Shown here piece after piece: positions 1 through 10,960 of a stretch of 64,000 bases of DNA. The number at the start of each line of letters is the position of its first letter. The first letter of the stretch is position 1. Source of the DNA: Homarus americanus. Taxonomy: Eukaryota; Arthropoda; Malacostraca; Decapoda; Nephropidae. The stretch lies in assembly GCF_018991925.1 (NCBI RefSeq), contig NW_024753828.1:1349620-1413619 (forward strand). Reading direction: 5' to 3'. A program made the translations under genes and the position numbers. The notes beneath the pieces were generated by a model that worked only from the letters and a program-made list of their open reading frames with translations, was not told the DNA's origin and ran no database searches.

Positions 1-370
1 TACTCCGGCTACACCAACGCTCTCTCCACCCTGGAAATGCCATCCCTCAGTGACCTCCACCACCAAGCACTGGAAAGGTTTGGCAGTGGACTACTGCTCC
101 ACCCTCGTCATTGCCACCTGCAGTCCCCCACCCAACTCGCTCAGTCCGCCACTACAACAAAATTCAGCCCATAAGAGCCCGCACCGATAGATATAAGAAC
201 AGCACCATCCCATCTATTGTTAAAATAATAAACAACTCCTGATTTATGTACTGTACAGCCGTGTAAATGTATTCAATGCATATTATATCATTATGTCTAA
301 ATCAAATGTAAGTCTGCATATTTTCAGCCACCAGCTGCAACTATTAATAAACCGTTTATTATTATTATTA
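1..370 (+). mobile_element. 3' end of a CR1/L2-like LINE, broken
   Basis: This is the tail of a non-LTR retrotransposon. Bases 1-241 encode the last ~80 residues of ORF2. The first part reads in frame 1 (YSGYTNALSTL, then LLLHPRH), and after a frameshift near 150 the sequence continues as IQPIRARTDRYKNS and ends KIINNS-stop. The same C-terminus (IQPIRARTDRYKNS) occurs in the LINE copy ending near 61.08 kb, so the two belong to one family. A short 3' UTR follows and ends in AAACCGTTTATT plus an ATT repeat, which fits CR1/L2-type 3' ends. The clade is inferred from that tail, not from a phylogeny. The copy is cut by the window edge and is not functional. Confidence 0.8.
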
Positions 371-657
371 CAGTCCTGACCTCCTGGGGGACGCATGCAC
401 ATACTCTACAGTCCTGACCTCCTGGGGGACACACATACAAACCCTACAGTCCTGACCTCCTGGAGGACACACACAAACATACCCTACAGTCCTGACCTCC
501 TGGGGGTCACACACACACATACCCTACAGCCCTGACTTCCTGGGACACACACACACATACCCTACAGCCCTGAGTTCCTGGGACACACACACACATACCC
601 TACAGTCCTGACCTCCTGGGACACACACACACACATACCCTACAGCCCTGAGTTCCT

Positions 658-694
<37 letters not shown>

Positions 695-1218
695 CCTACA
701 GCCCTGACCTCCTGAGGACACACACACACCACCCTACAGCCCTGACTTCCTGGTACACACACATGCACACATACCCTACAGCCCTGACTTCCTGGAGGAC
801 ACACAACATACCCTACAGCCCTGACCTCCTGGGAGACACACACACACACACATACATTGCAGCCCTGACTTCCTGGGGACACACACACATACCCTACAGC
901 ACTGACCTCCTGGGGACACACAAACACACACATACCCTATAGCCCTGACCTCCTGGGGACACACACACATACCCACAGCCCTTACCTACTAGGACACACA
1001 CACACACACACACCACATTGCAGCCCTGATTTCCTGGGGACACACACACATACCCTAGCAGCCCTGACCTCCTGGGGAACACACACACACCCTACAGCCC
1101 TGACCTCCTGGGGACACACACACATGCCCTACAGCACTGACCTCCTGGGGACACACACACATGCCTTACAGCACTGACCTCCTGGGACACACACACACAC
1201 CTACAGCCCACCTCCTGG

Positions 1219-1286
<68 letters not shown>

Positions 1287-1348
1287 ACAGCACTGATCTC
1301 TGGGGACACACATACACACACATACACTACAGCCCTGACCTCCTGGGG

Positions 1349-1380
<32 letters not shown>

Positions 1381-1655
1381 CACCAGCACTGATCTCCTGA
1401 GGGACACACACACACACACACACACACATACCCTACAGCCCTGACCTCCTGGGGGACACATACACACACACACCCAACAGCACTGACCTCCACACACACA
1501 CCCAACAGCACTGACCTCCTGGGGGACACACACACATAACCTACAGCCCTGGCATCCTGGGGGATACACACACATACCCTACAGCCCTGACCTCCTGGGG
1601 GACACACACACATACCCTGCAGCCCTGAACTCCTGGGGGACACAAACACACCCTA
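371..1655. repeat. CA-rich minisatellite, about 30 units
   Basis: The core ACAGCCCTGACCTCCTGG recurs every ~35-60 bp in one orientation. Cores are separated by (CA)n runs of variable length, the longest near 1220-1282. It begins directly at the LINE's ATT tail. Long frames through it on either strand are low-complexity artefacts (repeats of CVCV or HTHT). Confidence 0.95.
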
Positions 1656-1944
1656 CTGAGTTGCTTATACAAATATGAAATATGGCTTGGGTTATAGAAT
1701 AAATTGTGATCATCAGAAAGTGTAAAATGACTATAGTAACTTAGTTATATTGAAAACTGCTTAGCCCCTCCCCAGCCAGTGGCAGTAGGGGAGGGTGTAT
1801 CAAGTGTAGGGTGGAGGGGCATATTATACAGCTTCTAATAGCAGCATTGTATGACATCATTGATCTTTGGTTAATGAAATACTTAGGAATCGAAGAATGT
1901 AATGCAAATCAATTAATACTCAGCCAATGAGAAATTGAGTACTA
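1656..1944. other. Intergenic or intronic, nothing recognised
   Basis: AT-rich unique-looking sequence without a convincing frame, RNA gene or repeat seen elsewhere in the window. Confidence 0.6.
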
Positions 1945-2556
1945 CAGTGGTCCCTCGGTTAACGAACGGTTCGATTAACGAAATTTCGGTTAACGAATTA
2001 CCTCCCATAAGGATCTTTAATTCGGTTAATGACTTGCTGATGGGCAAGTCTGCCAATTCAGTAATCTGTTCTATGTTTACATTCGTTTCCAGTGGAGTAA
2101 ATATCAAGAAAGTTGTGCTCTTTAATATTTTTGCATTTTTTCATTGAAATTATTGGTCATTCTGAAATTATTAGTTAACATATTGATAATATATAGCGCA
2201 GTACAGTGTTGATTTAAATAAAATAATCTTGAATTACACCTAGTGAACTTAAAATTTTATTGGTGAAATTACTGAATCAAGCATGGGTCCCCTGAAAGGT
2301 GATTTCTCCTCCATCCCCACTTTCTTCTCTTCTCCCTTCTCCTCGACCTCCACTTCTAATTCCCATCATCATCATCAACCAGGAACCTTCTACATATACA
2401 CCTCAAAGTAAGTGTACTTTACTGCATTATTTTTTTAACTTTGTATGTACTTTTCGGTGAGCTGGAACTAATTACCCAATATCCTATTGAAACAATGGAT
2501 TCGGTTAACGAACGACCCTCTGGAACGAATTGTGTTCATTAACCGAGGGACCACTG
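1945..2556. mobile_element. Tigger-type MITE, GGTTAACGAAC family
   Basis: A 612-bp element. Its inverted ends are CAGTGGTCCCTCGGTTAACG and the complement AACCGAGGGACCACTG, flanked by TA on both sides. Sub-terminal repeats of TTCGGTTAACGAA lie inside both ends. The middle (about 2290-2400) matches a second copy at 51202-52030, including a CATCATCATCATC run and the phrase TTCTACAT. There is no transposase, so it is non-autonomous. CAG ends with TA duplication are typical of the pogo/Tigger group. Confidence 0.88.
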
Positions 2557-3369
2557 TATATAATGTAATGCATAAACATTTAGTGCGGCCACTATACTCA
2601 GTATACTGGCTGATCGTCCTTGCGCGGCAGACCCATCGACCCTCCCGAGAGGGTCAATTATTGTTATTTATTGTCAAACATTTCCCTCGTCATGGTCATA
2701 TCCCCCATACCCCACCCCCTCATTTTTCTCAATGGATCTACATGATTCACGTGAGTCGCCTAGAACGGTGGAAAAAAATGGAGAAATAGCATCCCTGTAT
2801 ATAGCTATTTTCGTCACTTCTAATAAACATGAGAAAAAAAAATACACACCAATATGTTCACAACCTCCTCGCTTAAAATAGTCTGAGTCAACTTTTTAAG
2901 TACTGCTAGAAGTGGAATTTTATAAGCTTTCCAATGCAGTAACCAGATTTCTGATATGACAAATAGTTTTTGATAAAATAGCAAAAAAACTGATTCTCAA
3001 ATGGCAATTTTTTTATTGATCTGTTTTGATTATTTTTGTGCTTATAATATTTTTTTTATAAATATAAATTATATTGCATCTTGTTGCCAACACTATAACA
3101 GAGAGAATGGTACTCATAAAATTTATGCAAGTCTTGTGTTTTTCTTTTTATATACACGCGAGCAGGCGTTTGACCACATCGTATGACTTATGGTACGGGT
3201 ATACAGTATAGTATAATATATGAGATTAACATAAATTACAATGAATATACCATAATAACATAACCTGTATTATAGTATAATATAAAATAAACTCATAAGA
3301 TCATATATATACTGTAGGTGAATGGGTTGAGAACTGTTTTGCATGATTGTCTTATAGTAAAACAAAGTA
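2557..3369. other. No gene seen
   Basis: AT-rich DNA between two transposons. A GACCCTCCCGAGAGGGTC palindrome lies near 2638. The short frame at 3001-3186 (61 codons) has no recognisable domain. Confidence 0.5.
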
Positions 3370-3939
3370 CAGTGGGCCCTTAACATACGCGGGGGTTACG
3401 TAACAGAGATACCCTTGGATATTAAAAATCCGCGTATTTTTGCTGCCCCCCCTAAAAAAACCCTGGCCACCCATGTCCTTATTTACCGTATATACCTGTC
3501 TGTAGTTCGAGTATTTAAGACCAAATTATTTGGCAAAAAATTGGGGGTTGACCTCTAAACGGGTAATAGTTTCGTTAGGTTGAAAAATATTTACCAGTAA
3601 CTACCAGTAAACAATGGAAACGATGCACCAACGCACCACCAGCTGTGAGTGTCGGTACAGTTGCCAGGGCAGGTCTCTTGCGTCATCATAGCAAGCCCAA
3701 AGTAGCCAAATCCATGGTATGGTAGCACAGGACAATGTAAAACATAAAGTATTCATTTATTAAAGTGTATTTATAGATACTGTACATAAATTTTTGTTCA
3801 TTACATTTGAAACATCAATCTTTGTTAATTAAATTTAAAACAAAAGAAAACTACGATACCGTATTTTCATTAAAATATTACATCACAAGTATATTTTACC
3901 TTAACTGTGACTGAATGAATATATTCTCGGAAATAAATA

Positions 3940-4305
3940 TGGAAATGTAATATTTTTGCTGGAATGACGTACATATTACAGTGGAAAGTGGGATAAAATC
4001 ATGACGAAAACAATGACTTTCGCTTTCTTTCGTTGTTCAAAAGATTTTACCGTAATCGCTTTTCGAATGGTTTTCAGTTAAAAAACTGTTGTTCTCGTAC
4101 TGTACTACAATAATATTCTATCCTATCATTAGCCTTATAATCCCACAACTGAAAACCATTCGAAAAGCGATTACGGTAACATCTTTTGAACGAAAGAAAG
4201 AGAAAGTCATTGCTTTCGTCACAATTTTATCCCACTTTCCACTGTAATACGTACATCATTTCAGCAAAAATATTACATTTCCATGTTCTCAGAAATAAAT
4301 GGTAG
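3940..4305. repeat. Long inverted repeat inside the Tigger element
   Basis: Two arms of about 145-155 bp flank a spacer of about 60 bp. The left arm runs GTAATATTTTTGCTG...AAAGTGGGATAAAAT...AATCGCTTTTCGAATGG. The right arm (about 4149-4290) is its complement with few mismatches. The same fold recurs at 5550-5885 and at 57585-57935, and single arms lie inside 38650-40280. Confidence 0.88.
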
Positions 4306-4727
4306 TTTTGTTAAAACGTAATGTACAGTATTTAATATTAAAATGCAAAAATAGCTATAAAAACAATTGATACACCCGTAATGTACTGGCTGGCATCTCC
4401 ACTCGTCCCTGCTCCCGCCAGTCACCTCCTCCCTGCTCTATCCCTCCGCCTCCTCCACATCGTCACTACTGTTGTATTACAATAATATTCTATCCTAATT
4501 CACTTGAATAAATACTACGATACCATATTTCTGAATATTTTCATTAAAATCCATCAAAATCATTTTCCTTGTCATTGCTTCAACACCAAACAGCTCTTCC
4601 CAGTCTTCTCCTTGAACAGGGCTAGAGGGTACGTGTTTTTCGAATCATTTTCAGTTAAAAAAATGTTACATCACATGTATATTTTACCAAAACTGCGCCT
4701 GAATGAATATATGCTCAGAAATAAATA

Positions 4728-5368
4728 CAGTCAACCCTCGCTTTACGAGGTCCCACTTTACGCGTTTCCACGTTTACGCGGTACCCTGCCGAAACCGGAA
4801 TGCTCACTTTCCGCGGTGTGTGTACCCTTTTACGCGGAGAGCGGCGCGAGCAGGGTGCGCACAAGGTCGCCCAGTCATCAAAACATTACCGAGTTCTTCA
4901 CCCGCCACCCACCACAGCCTGCCCAAGTCAGTGATAGTGATAATGATAGTGAGGATATGGACTTATATGGACTTTGAGGGGTTTGACAAAGAGGCCCTGC
5001 AAGCCTCTGTGGTGGATAGTGATACAACTGATACAAGTGATACAGGTGAGGGCCAATAATCTGCCCTCTGCCTCGGAACCAACCCCCCATCCCCGTGTGC
5101 CCAGCCATCTTTTCTACTAATGTAAGTGTTAAAAAACCTAATATTATTGATATTTCTCTTAATTATTAATTGTGTGTGCATACCATCATAAAATTAAGAA
5201 GTTATTTTTACTACAACGTAGGTATTGTGTCTGAAAAAGTGGAGTTTGGGGGGTCGGCCCGGTCTCTATTTCAATTAATCCCATATGTTATGTTGTTCAC
5301 TTTACGCGTTTCTCAATTTACTCGGGCCGCCGTGGGTTGAATTAACCGCGTAAAGTGAGGGTTCACTG
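4728..5368 (+). mobile_element. 641-bp Tigger MITE nested in the 3370-6337 element
   Basis: Ends are CAGTCAACCCTCGCTTTACG and the complement of GTGAACCCTCACTTTACGCG. A TA target duplication interrupts the host element's AAATAGTAGTTTTGCTGAAA motif. A copy of the same length is at 35410-36050. It is a deletion derivative of a transposon like the one at 44139-46814. It keeps the end of the transposase frame up to the stop at 4975-4977, including HQNITEFFTRHPPQPAQ and an acidic S/D-rich tail, but lacks the DNA-binding and catalytic domains. Confidence 0.9.
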
Positions 5369-5549
5369 TAGTTGTTTTGCTGAAACGTTATGTATTTCAA
5401 TGTAAAATAGGATAAAATACATGACGAAAACAAAAGACTTTACCTAACCTTCCGATGTTCAAGAGATGTTACCCATTTTTATAATAGTTTTCGGTTAAAA
5501 TACTGTTATATTACAATGATATTCTATTCATACTGTGCTTGATATAATG

Positions 5550-5885
5550 CATTCACGGAAATGTAATATTTTTGCTGAAATGACGTACGTATTCCAGTGG
5601 AAAGTGGGATAAAATCGTGACGAAAACAATGACTTGCTTTCTTTCGTTCAAAAGATGTTACCGTAATCGCTTTTCGAATGATTTTCAGTTAAAAAACTGT
5701 TGCATCACAAGTGAATTAGGATAGAATATTATTGTAATACAAAAGTTTTTTAACTGAAAACCATTCGAAAAGCGATTACGGTAACATCTTTTGAACGAAA
5801 GAAAGCGAAAGTCATTGCTTTCGTCACTTTCCACTGTAATACGTACGTCATTTCAGCAAAAATATTACATTTCCATATTCTCAGA
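5550..5885. repeat. Second copy of the long inverted repeat
   Basis: Same arms as 3940-4305 (AAAGTGGGATAAAATC; CGCTTTTCGAATG and complements), with a shorter spacer around 5700-5745. It lies on the other side of the nested MITE. Confidence 0.85.
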
Positions 5886-6352
5886 AATAAATAGTAGTTT
5901 TGCTGAAACGTATTGTATTTCAATGTAAATTAGGATAAACTACATGAAAACAAAAGACTTTACCTAACCTTCCGATGTTCAAGATATATTACTCGTTTTT
6001 TTAATAGTTTTCGGTTAAAATACTGTTATACTAGTGATATTCTATTCATACTGTGCTTGATATAATACATTCACGGAAATGTAATATTTTTGCAACTACA
6101 ATGCTGATGTGAACACAAGCGTGGTTACAGCGAGACTGACTGAGTGAGGGAGAGCTATGCGTGTGTGTGAGGTTGCGGGCGGTGTCCTGTGTTCGGTGCC
6201 GCGCGCGGGTTGAATGGCGCGCGATTTGAATGTACTTCAATTACTTCAATGTACAGAATATTCCTCCGGCGGGGCAATCCGCGTATTTGCAAATCCATGT
6301 ATCTTATGCTAAACCCACGTATGTTATGGACTGACTGTAACACAATACTGTA

Positions 6353-7099
6353 TTAATAATAAAATGCAATATAAAATAATAGAAAATTTATTATAAAATA
6401 AATTAATTCTGAACCGATAGAAAGAAATATCATTCTGTACTCACATCCTTCAGCGGGGTGGAAGACTTCTGGAACTTGTAGATGGACTTTGGGGGAGGAA
6501 GTGAGTGAATAAGCCCAAGTAAAATGTAAGAGTGAGAGAATGTAGGTGAGTGTGGAGTGAGTGTGTGGATGTGAATGAGTGTGTGGATGTGAATGAGAGT
6601 GTTGGAGTGTGGATGAGTGTGGGAGTGTGGAAGAGGGTGTGTGAGTAGAGAAGGAGAGGAATTCCAATGTAGCATAGCTGATAAGTGGAGTGTGGGAGGT
6701 GGAAGGTCCATGGTGACCATGGGAGGCATGTGGTGGAGTGGTGGTGGTAGACCACCTGGTTGGTGAGGAAGGGAGGTAGTGGGTAGTATGAGGCTTGCAT
6801 AATGCAGGAGATACAAAGGAGATGCTTGGGATGTGGAAGTTTGTGGTGAAGAAGAGTGAGAGCGGTATGTTGTTGGTGCAGGGGGTGGTGGTAGAGGGAG
6901 TCTCTGGTGGCGAGGTGCGTGACAACATGTATGCAACCGACACAATTTCTCCCTCAGATTCATGACTTTCTTTGCAGTTATCACGATCATTTTCACTATC
7001 AGGCTCTTTCTTATCACTATCTACTTGTCCCTCACTGTCCCTAAACACAAATTCTAGAAAATCATCCTCTTTCAGACTTTTTTTTGGAGACATTGTCAC
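6353..7099 (-). CDS. Open frame of 248 codons, possibly the start of a piggyBac-like transposase
   Basis: Reads from ATG near 7099. The first ~55 residues look protein-like and acidic (SLKEDDFLEFVF, then DSEGQVDSDKKEPDSENDRD). The rest is low-complexity Pro/Ser/Thr/His from a GTGTGGATGTGAATGA-type repeat (6530-6660), so it may not be a real protein beyond residue ~60. At 7552-7564 the sequence GCGAGAGGGTTAA resembles a piggyBac end (CCC...GGG next to TTAA), and the frame points away from it as a 5' coding start would. No catalytic core follows, because the Tigger element ending at 6337 cuts it off. Assignment to piggyBac is a guess. No host function is proposed. Confidence 0.25.
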   Translation of the reverse strand: MTMSPKKSLKEDDFLEFVFRDSEGQVDSDKKEPDSENDRDNCKESHESEGEIVSVAYMLSRTSPPETPSTTTPCTNNIPLSLFFTTNFHIPSISFVSPALCKPHTTHYLPSSPTRWSTTTTPPHASHGHHGPSTSHTPLISYATLEFLSFSTHTPSSTLPHSSTLQHSHSHPHTHSHPHTHSTLTYILSLLHFTWAYSLTSSPKVHLQVPEVFHPAEGCEYRMIFLSIGSELIYFIINFLLFYIAFYY

Positions 7100-7859
7100 T
7101 ATAATGAGGTTGTATAGAATGACGCAGTAACGGCTTTTGAAAACTAAACACTTTCTCTGTAAATATGAAAAAAAATATTACATTACACAATCATCGCTTC
7201 ACTTCTCTAACACTAAAAAGAAATTATTTCAGGGAGAAGGGTAAGCACTGTATTCCAGGAGTTTAGGCAGCCTGCACGGAGCTATGGAAATTTAAGTGGA
7301 CACAGCTCACACTCACGGTCTGACTGCCGAGATTATATTGTGCATTTATTGTTCTGGTCTTCCCTTCCTATAGGCCTGAAGAGTTGCCAATTAGTTAATT
7401 TGATAGATCTTACTTGTTAATATGACATCGAAATTTGACACAATTCTATTGAAACTTAATTTTTGGCGAATTTTTTAAATTTTGGTGACTTGATTTGCAT
7501 TACCGTGAAATTGGTCTTATCATGAATATGACGCGCATCCTGTCATCATGAGCGAGAGGGTTAAAATAAATCCACAGTAAATTATACAAAAATAGTTAAC
7601 TAAAGACAAAAATAAGACACAGCATTATGCATGCTTATTTGCAAATCTTTCTATTGAAATCAATCAATAACTGATACTCAAAATTATGGCTGTCCAATCA
7701 GGAACCTCTCGGTCTAAAGATAAGCCCAGCATCAGCGTGACCTACCGAGAGAAAAGGTTCAGCCACTCTTCTCCCTATAATCTATCACAGGCATAGTGAA
7801 CGTGCTGAAAATATATCCATCCAACATTATGATCACTTTCTTCCTTATCCAGACACAAG
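7100..7859. other. No gene seen
   Basis: Unique-looking AT-rich DNA. A TTAA-flanked GAGCGAGAGGG end lies at 7550-7564 (see the previous entry). No other feature is supported. Confidence 0.5.
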
Positions 7860-8160
7860 TATCGTCGACGTGGACTTATGGTCCGCAGACATAATGTTGT
7901 CTCTGCTCGCATTAGGTTAGGATACAGACCTATCTGGCAAGTATGAGGCAGGGATGACCCGCACTTCTCTTCCTGTAAATTCTGTAACTGTCCCAATGCT
8001 CACACCCTTCAACACTGTTGACAAGACTGACCCACTGTCAGGGACCTTCTACCACAAGACGAGTCACTAACCACTATACCTGTATGTCACCTTCTACTTA
8101 CTCATAATAATTTAGATTTAATTCTTGTGCACTACCCACATTTGGTGGGTGCTAACAGTA
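7860..8160 (+). pseudogene. LINE ORF2 C-terminus relic with zinc-knuckle remnant
   Basis: The plus strand, in one frame with stops, reads VVSARIRLGYRPIW, then CKFCNCPNAHTLQHC, followed by PTVRD after a stop. This is the pattern of the C-terminal Cys/His motif and following helix in jockey-like LINE reverse transcriptases. It carries stop codons and no longer encodes a protein. The family is inferred from the motif pattern only. Confidence 0.55.
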
Positions 8161-8256
8161 CTCCCATTGTCCTTAAATCATATCAATATTGTCTCCACAG
8201 CATGTCCTGCAAGACACGAGTACCAATGAATAAGTGTTAGACCACATGTCTTGTGA

Positions 8257-8559
8257 CTAGGCTTGTGTCCCCCTGGGGTGTAATAAATTAATTAAACAAT
8301 TAATAATAAGCCCAGGATGATGAAACAGACACTCACAAGCAGCAGATGCAGGTAGTGGGGTGTTAAGCTTGAGAGATAAGTCACATAATGTTGGGAATGA
8401 CCTCATTAGCTCCATTCCATCCCGTGGGCATGCTAAGTAGCTACCAAGCTCCTTCAGTTGAGGAGTTTGTGGATGATTGTTGCCTCCATAGTGACTGAGT
8501 CTGACTAAGACCCACTGTGAACTGTCCCTATAATTGGGGAGTGGCTGTCGTGACATCAC
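8257..8559 (-). pseudogene. hAT transposase C-terminal (dimerisation) fragment
   Basis: A 100-codon frame containing DGMELMRSFPTLCDLSLKLN followed by TPLPASAACECLF. This matches the layout of the hAT C-terminal dimerisation region, where N-T-x-(L/I)-P-x-S-A-x-x-E-R-L-F-S-x-x-G is usual. Here the ER is EC and the FSxxG is replaced by FHHPG, so the hallmark residues have decayed. No upstream catalytic domain was found. It is a fragment of an old DNA transposon, not a host gene. Confidence 0.6.
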
Positions 8560-8710
8560 TTTTCGATTCTAATTAATGAGTGGCTGAATTTTATGTACCA
8601 CCTAACATCTGGCAGGTGCTGGGGTGGGGGAGGGGGGCAGTGGTACTTGTGTACAAAGAAATGTATACTGTATTCCCTTTATGTGTTTGCCCTTAGGACA
8701 ATTATTTCTT

Positions 8711-8785
8711 TTACCTGTATTGTATATATGTGTGTGTGTGTGTCTACACACACACACACATATACAGTATATACAATACAGGTAA
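8711..8785. repeat. 75-bp palindrome with (GT)n/(CA)n arms
   Basis: TTACCTGTATTGTATATATG followed by a GT run and, after a CT centre, a CA run ending in TACAATACAGGTAA. The arms are about 35 bp and nearly perfect. Confidence 0.9.
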
Positions 8786-8859
8786 AGGAAATTACTGTCT
8801 CTAGAACGAATGGCTCTCTCTCCCAGCTGTGAAAATTCCAGCAACTTTAAAATTACCCT

Positions 8860-8944
8860 CAGACATTCTTGGGTAATCCAGGGTGTCATCCGTGAATAAC
8901 CGAGGACTGTGAAATAAAAATCCGCGAATTATCCGGGAGTACTG
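8860..8944. mobile_element. Right end of a Tigger-type element
   Basis: Ends AATTATCCGGGAGTACTG followed by TA, preceded by GAATAACCGAGGACTG. The mate end (CAGTACTCCCGGATAATTCG expected) was not found, so only one terminus is supported. Confidence 0.5.
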
Positions 8945-9084
8945 TATTCAGATTTTAGAAGTGCAACCTGTATCAATAAACAGTGCCAATACCACAGCCA
9001 AGCCACAACAAAGTCCAACAGGTCTTACCAATCAATATGCCAAATGTCTAACTCATTACCATCTAGTTCAAATCCAGGCCATTT

Positions 9085-9330
9085 TTCATGAGGTGTTGGT
9101 GGTACAGAGGTAATGTGTGTATCTCTCACTACTACATCATGGGTTCGAGCTCTGGCCTAAGACACATGTGGGAAGGGCATTATCCAGTGTGGCCCAACAA
9201 ACATCACAGGTTTCCAACTGTATTAACACTGGACTAAAAAGTTCATAACAAAGTAACAAATGTACAGACCAACAATCTGAATGGCTAGTAAGCTGATAAC
9301 TGATGAAATGATAAATCAAAACACTAATTA
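9085..9330 (+). repeat. tRNA-derived SINE-like unit
   Basis: The head resembles a tRNA gene: an A-box-like GGTGGTACAGAGGTAATG at about 9099-9116 and a B-box-like GGTTCGAGCTC at 9142-9152, 30-40 bp apart. It could carry an internal pol III promoter. It is not a functional tRNA, because a cloverleaf cannot be closed. The 3' boundary is uncertain. Confidence 0.5.
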
Positions 9331-9856
9331 TAACTTTGCTCTAAGGTACTGCTCTGTACTGGGTAATCATCTTTTAACTGCAACTGGTCAACAAAGTCAT
9401 AGAACATAAAGGCCAACAAAATTCCTCCCATAAACTAATTCTACCATGACATTTTGTTGTGAAAAAATCTCAACAAAGACAAATGCATTTGTCCACACCT
9501 ATAACATATAAATTACCTTTTAGGATATGCTAAAAAAGCTTGACAACACTGAATCATAAAACTATTACAAAACCAAAGTACAGTACTGTACATCACTCAT
9601 TTTAGTTTTCTCAAGTTTGTATGACCTGAAGTAACATTTTCTCTAAGATGATGGGACAATCTAGACCCGACCCACACAGAGAGCGAGTAACTCATGGTTA
9701 TGGTTCCTGGTCATGATGTATTAAGTGTGAGGAAAGAATTGCTCCATCAGATGAATAATAATGACAGTCAATTTCTAAATCTATATGTTTAAATGAATTG
9801 ATTGTTTTACTAAGTTTACAAGTACAGTACTAATATGAGAGGGTATCAACACCTAC
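9331..9856. other. BRCA2 intron, nothing recognised
   Basis: This is the intron downstream of the last visible BRCA2 exon. No further exon was found here or anywhere in 1-9856. Confidence 0.6.
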
Positions 9857-10138
9857 CTGATGTACAGCTGCTTCCTTCTTCTGTTGAGTTTCCTTCAGTA
9901 TTCTCAAGTGGGCTTTTTCTCCTCTAAATACAGCCCTGCCATTTGAGCGTTCAAAATAAACCAGAGGATAAACCCTGGCCAACATAGCTGTCATCTGTCC
10001 TACGAGGCCTCCATTACCGAGTGTTGCTCCAATGAGAGTGGGTAGTGGACCCCTGTGAGGGGCGAGACCAAGGCGTGACCACCACCGTGCTCTTCGGGTC
10101 ATGTTTGTATGGAGACGCAGACAAAGGGTGGCTGGTGC
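9857..10138 (-). CDS. BRCA2: BRCA2 exon, OB1/OB2 junction (fifth visible)
   Basis: A 282-bp phase 0-0 exon of 94 codons. The acceptor is ACAACCAG (AG at 10139-10140) and the donor is CAG|GTAGGT. It encodes APATLCLRLHTNMTRRARWW, then SRLGLAPHRGPLPT, NGGLVGQ, RVYPLVYFE and KETQQKKEAAVHQ. This aligns with the vertebrate BRCA2 stretch that finishes OB1 (R-P-A-R-W-Y-x-K-L-G) and enters OB2 (G-G-x-V-G, R-x-Y-P-x-x-W-x-E) at the base of the tower helices. In vertebrates this domain binds DSS1 and single-stranded DNA and helps load RAD51 at breaks. The tower is usually much longer, so its remainder must lie on exons to the left, which I could not find. The human Trp of YPIQWMEK is Tyr here. Confidence 0.93.
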
Positions 10139-10306
10139 CTGGTTGTCACACAAATGAAGAAAAATGTCTACATCCACATCATTTATTTAAAATTTATAAA
10201 TCTTTCCTGTCTGCAAACAACTATCATCACTGTTACAGGAATTTAAAACCTGTTTTGTTTCAAGTTTAAATAAGATGAACATGCAATGCCTCAGGAAAAC
10301 AAGATA

Positions 10307-10440
10307 CAGTAATATCCCCGTTAGGTGGAATAATTGGTGAAGGGCTCTTCCGGAGACGAGTTTCCAGGTAACTTGACGACTCTCAAATCCAGAATAAATC
10401 CCACATCCCCGGAATGTTCTCGGATACAGGTGTTGACAAT
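10307..10440. mobile_element. Tigger-type end remnant
   Basis: TA-CAGTAATATCCCCGTTAG at 10307 pairs in sequence with the end GGCTAACAGAGATATTACTG at 18951. These are opposite ends of one family, but probably not of one element, given the distance. Confidence 0.45.
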
Positions 10441-10599
10441 AATATGACGAGGTTAGGGACTTCAAAAAGCCATTGTAATGTGACAAATCGTGTATCAATA
10501 TTAATAACTTATACGGAGAAAAGAGGTCCCATTCCTGAGACCCTGAAGAGCTGGAGTTAACACTCACAGCGGTTATTTTTCAGCTCATAATTACAGGCA

Positions 10600-10960
10600 G
10601 ACATACATAATTTTTTTTTAAACTTTGTTACATACATACACAATCTTTTATAGAAAATGTGAAAAACAAACAAATAATACTAAGAATAATACTACAGTAC
10701 TATTAATAATACTACTAATAATAATTATCATAAGGACAACAACATAAAGGAAAACATATTTCTTCCTGCAAGCTGTGACCTATGTTATGGTTATTATGCA
10801 ACTCGTAATTTTGGGTAGATATACAGTACAATATGTATTTTTTTATATTTTTTATTTTACTCTATTACATGCACACAATCAACCATCCATACAGAAATGA
10901 GCAGAAAAAATAAAAAATAATTCTCTGACTAAGTGCAAAAATTGAAGGACCTCATGGCTC
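10600..10960. repeat. AT-rich dispersed repeat, two partial copies
   Basis: ACTTTGTTACATACATACAC followed by AATCTT and later AATTATCATAAGGACAACA recurs in shortened form at 24390-24500 (TTACATGCACACACAATCTT; AATTATCATACGG). A third weaker match begins near 10848. Family unknown. Confidence 0.5.

Larger units (their letters stand above)
3370..6337. mobile_element. Tigger-type element, CTTAACATACGCGGG family
   Basis: Ends are CAGTGGGCCCTTAACATACG on the left and the near-complement ending ATGTTATGGACTGACTG on the right, flanked by TA. The interior matches a second copy at 57032-59466 over most of its length. Without the 641-bp MITE nested at 4728-5368 it is about 2.3 kb. It contains two long inverted-repeat blocks (3940-4305 and 5550-5885) but no intact transposase. 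The stretch near 4530-4630 is the decayed complement of an acidic coding tail (EDWEELFG) seen better in related copies. Confidence 0.85.

Noticed and set aside
1092..1649. Cys/Val-rich frame of 185 codons
   Set aside because: Low-complexity product of (CA)n and the minisatellite core.
6353..6900. Thr/His/Ser/Pro-rich part of the 248-codon frame
   Set aside because: It follows a GTGTGGATGTGAATGA-type repeat and a G-rich purine-biased stretch. Only the first ~55 residues look like protein.
9085..9165. A genuine tRNA gene
   Set aside because: A and B box-like motifs are present, but acceptor and anticodon stems do not close, so I treat it as SINE-derived.
10187..10567. 126-codon minus-strand frame just upstream of a BRCA2 exon
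   Set aside because: Overlaps a Tigger-type end and lies in the intron. The exon at 20767-20888 already joins the one at 9857-10138 in the same register as vertebrate BRCA2.
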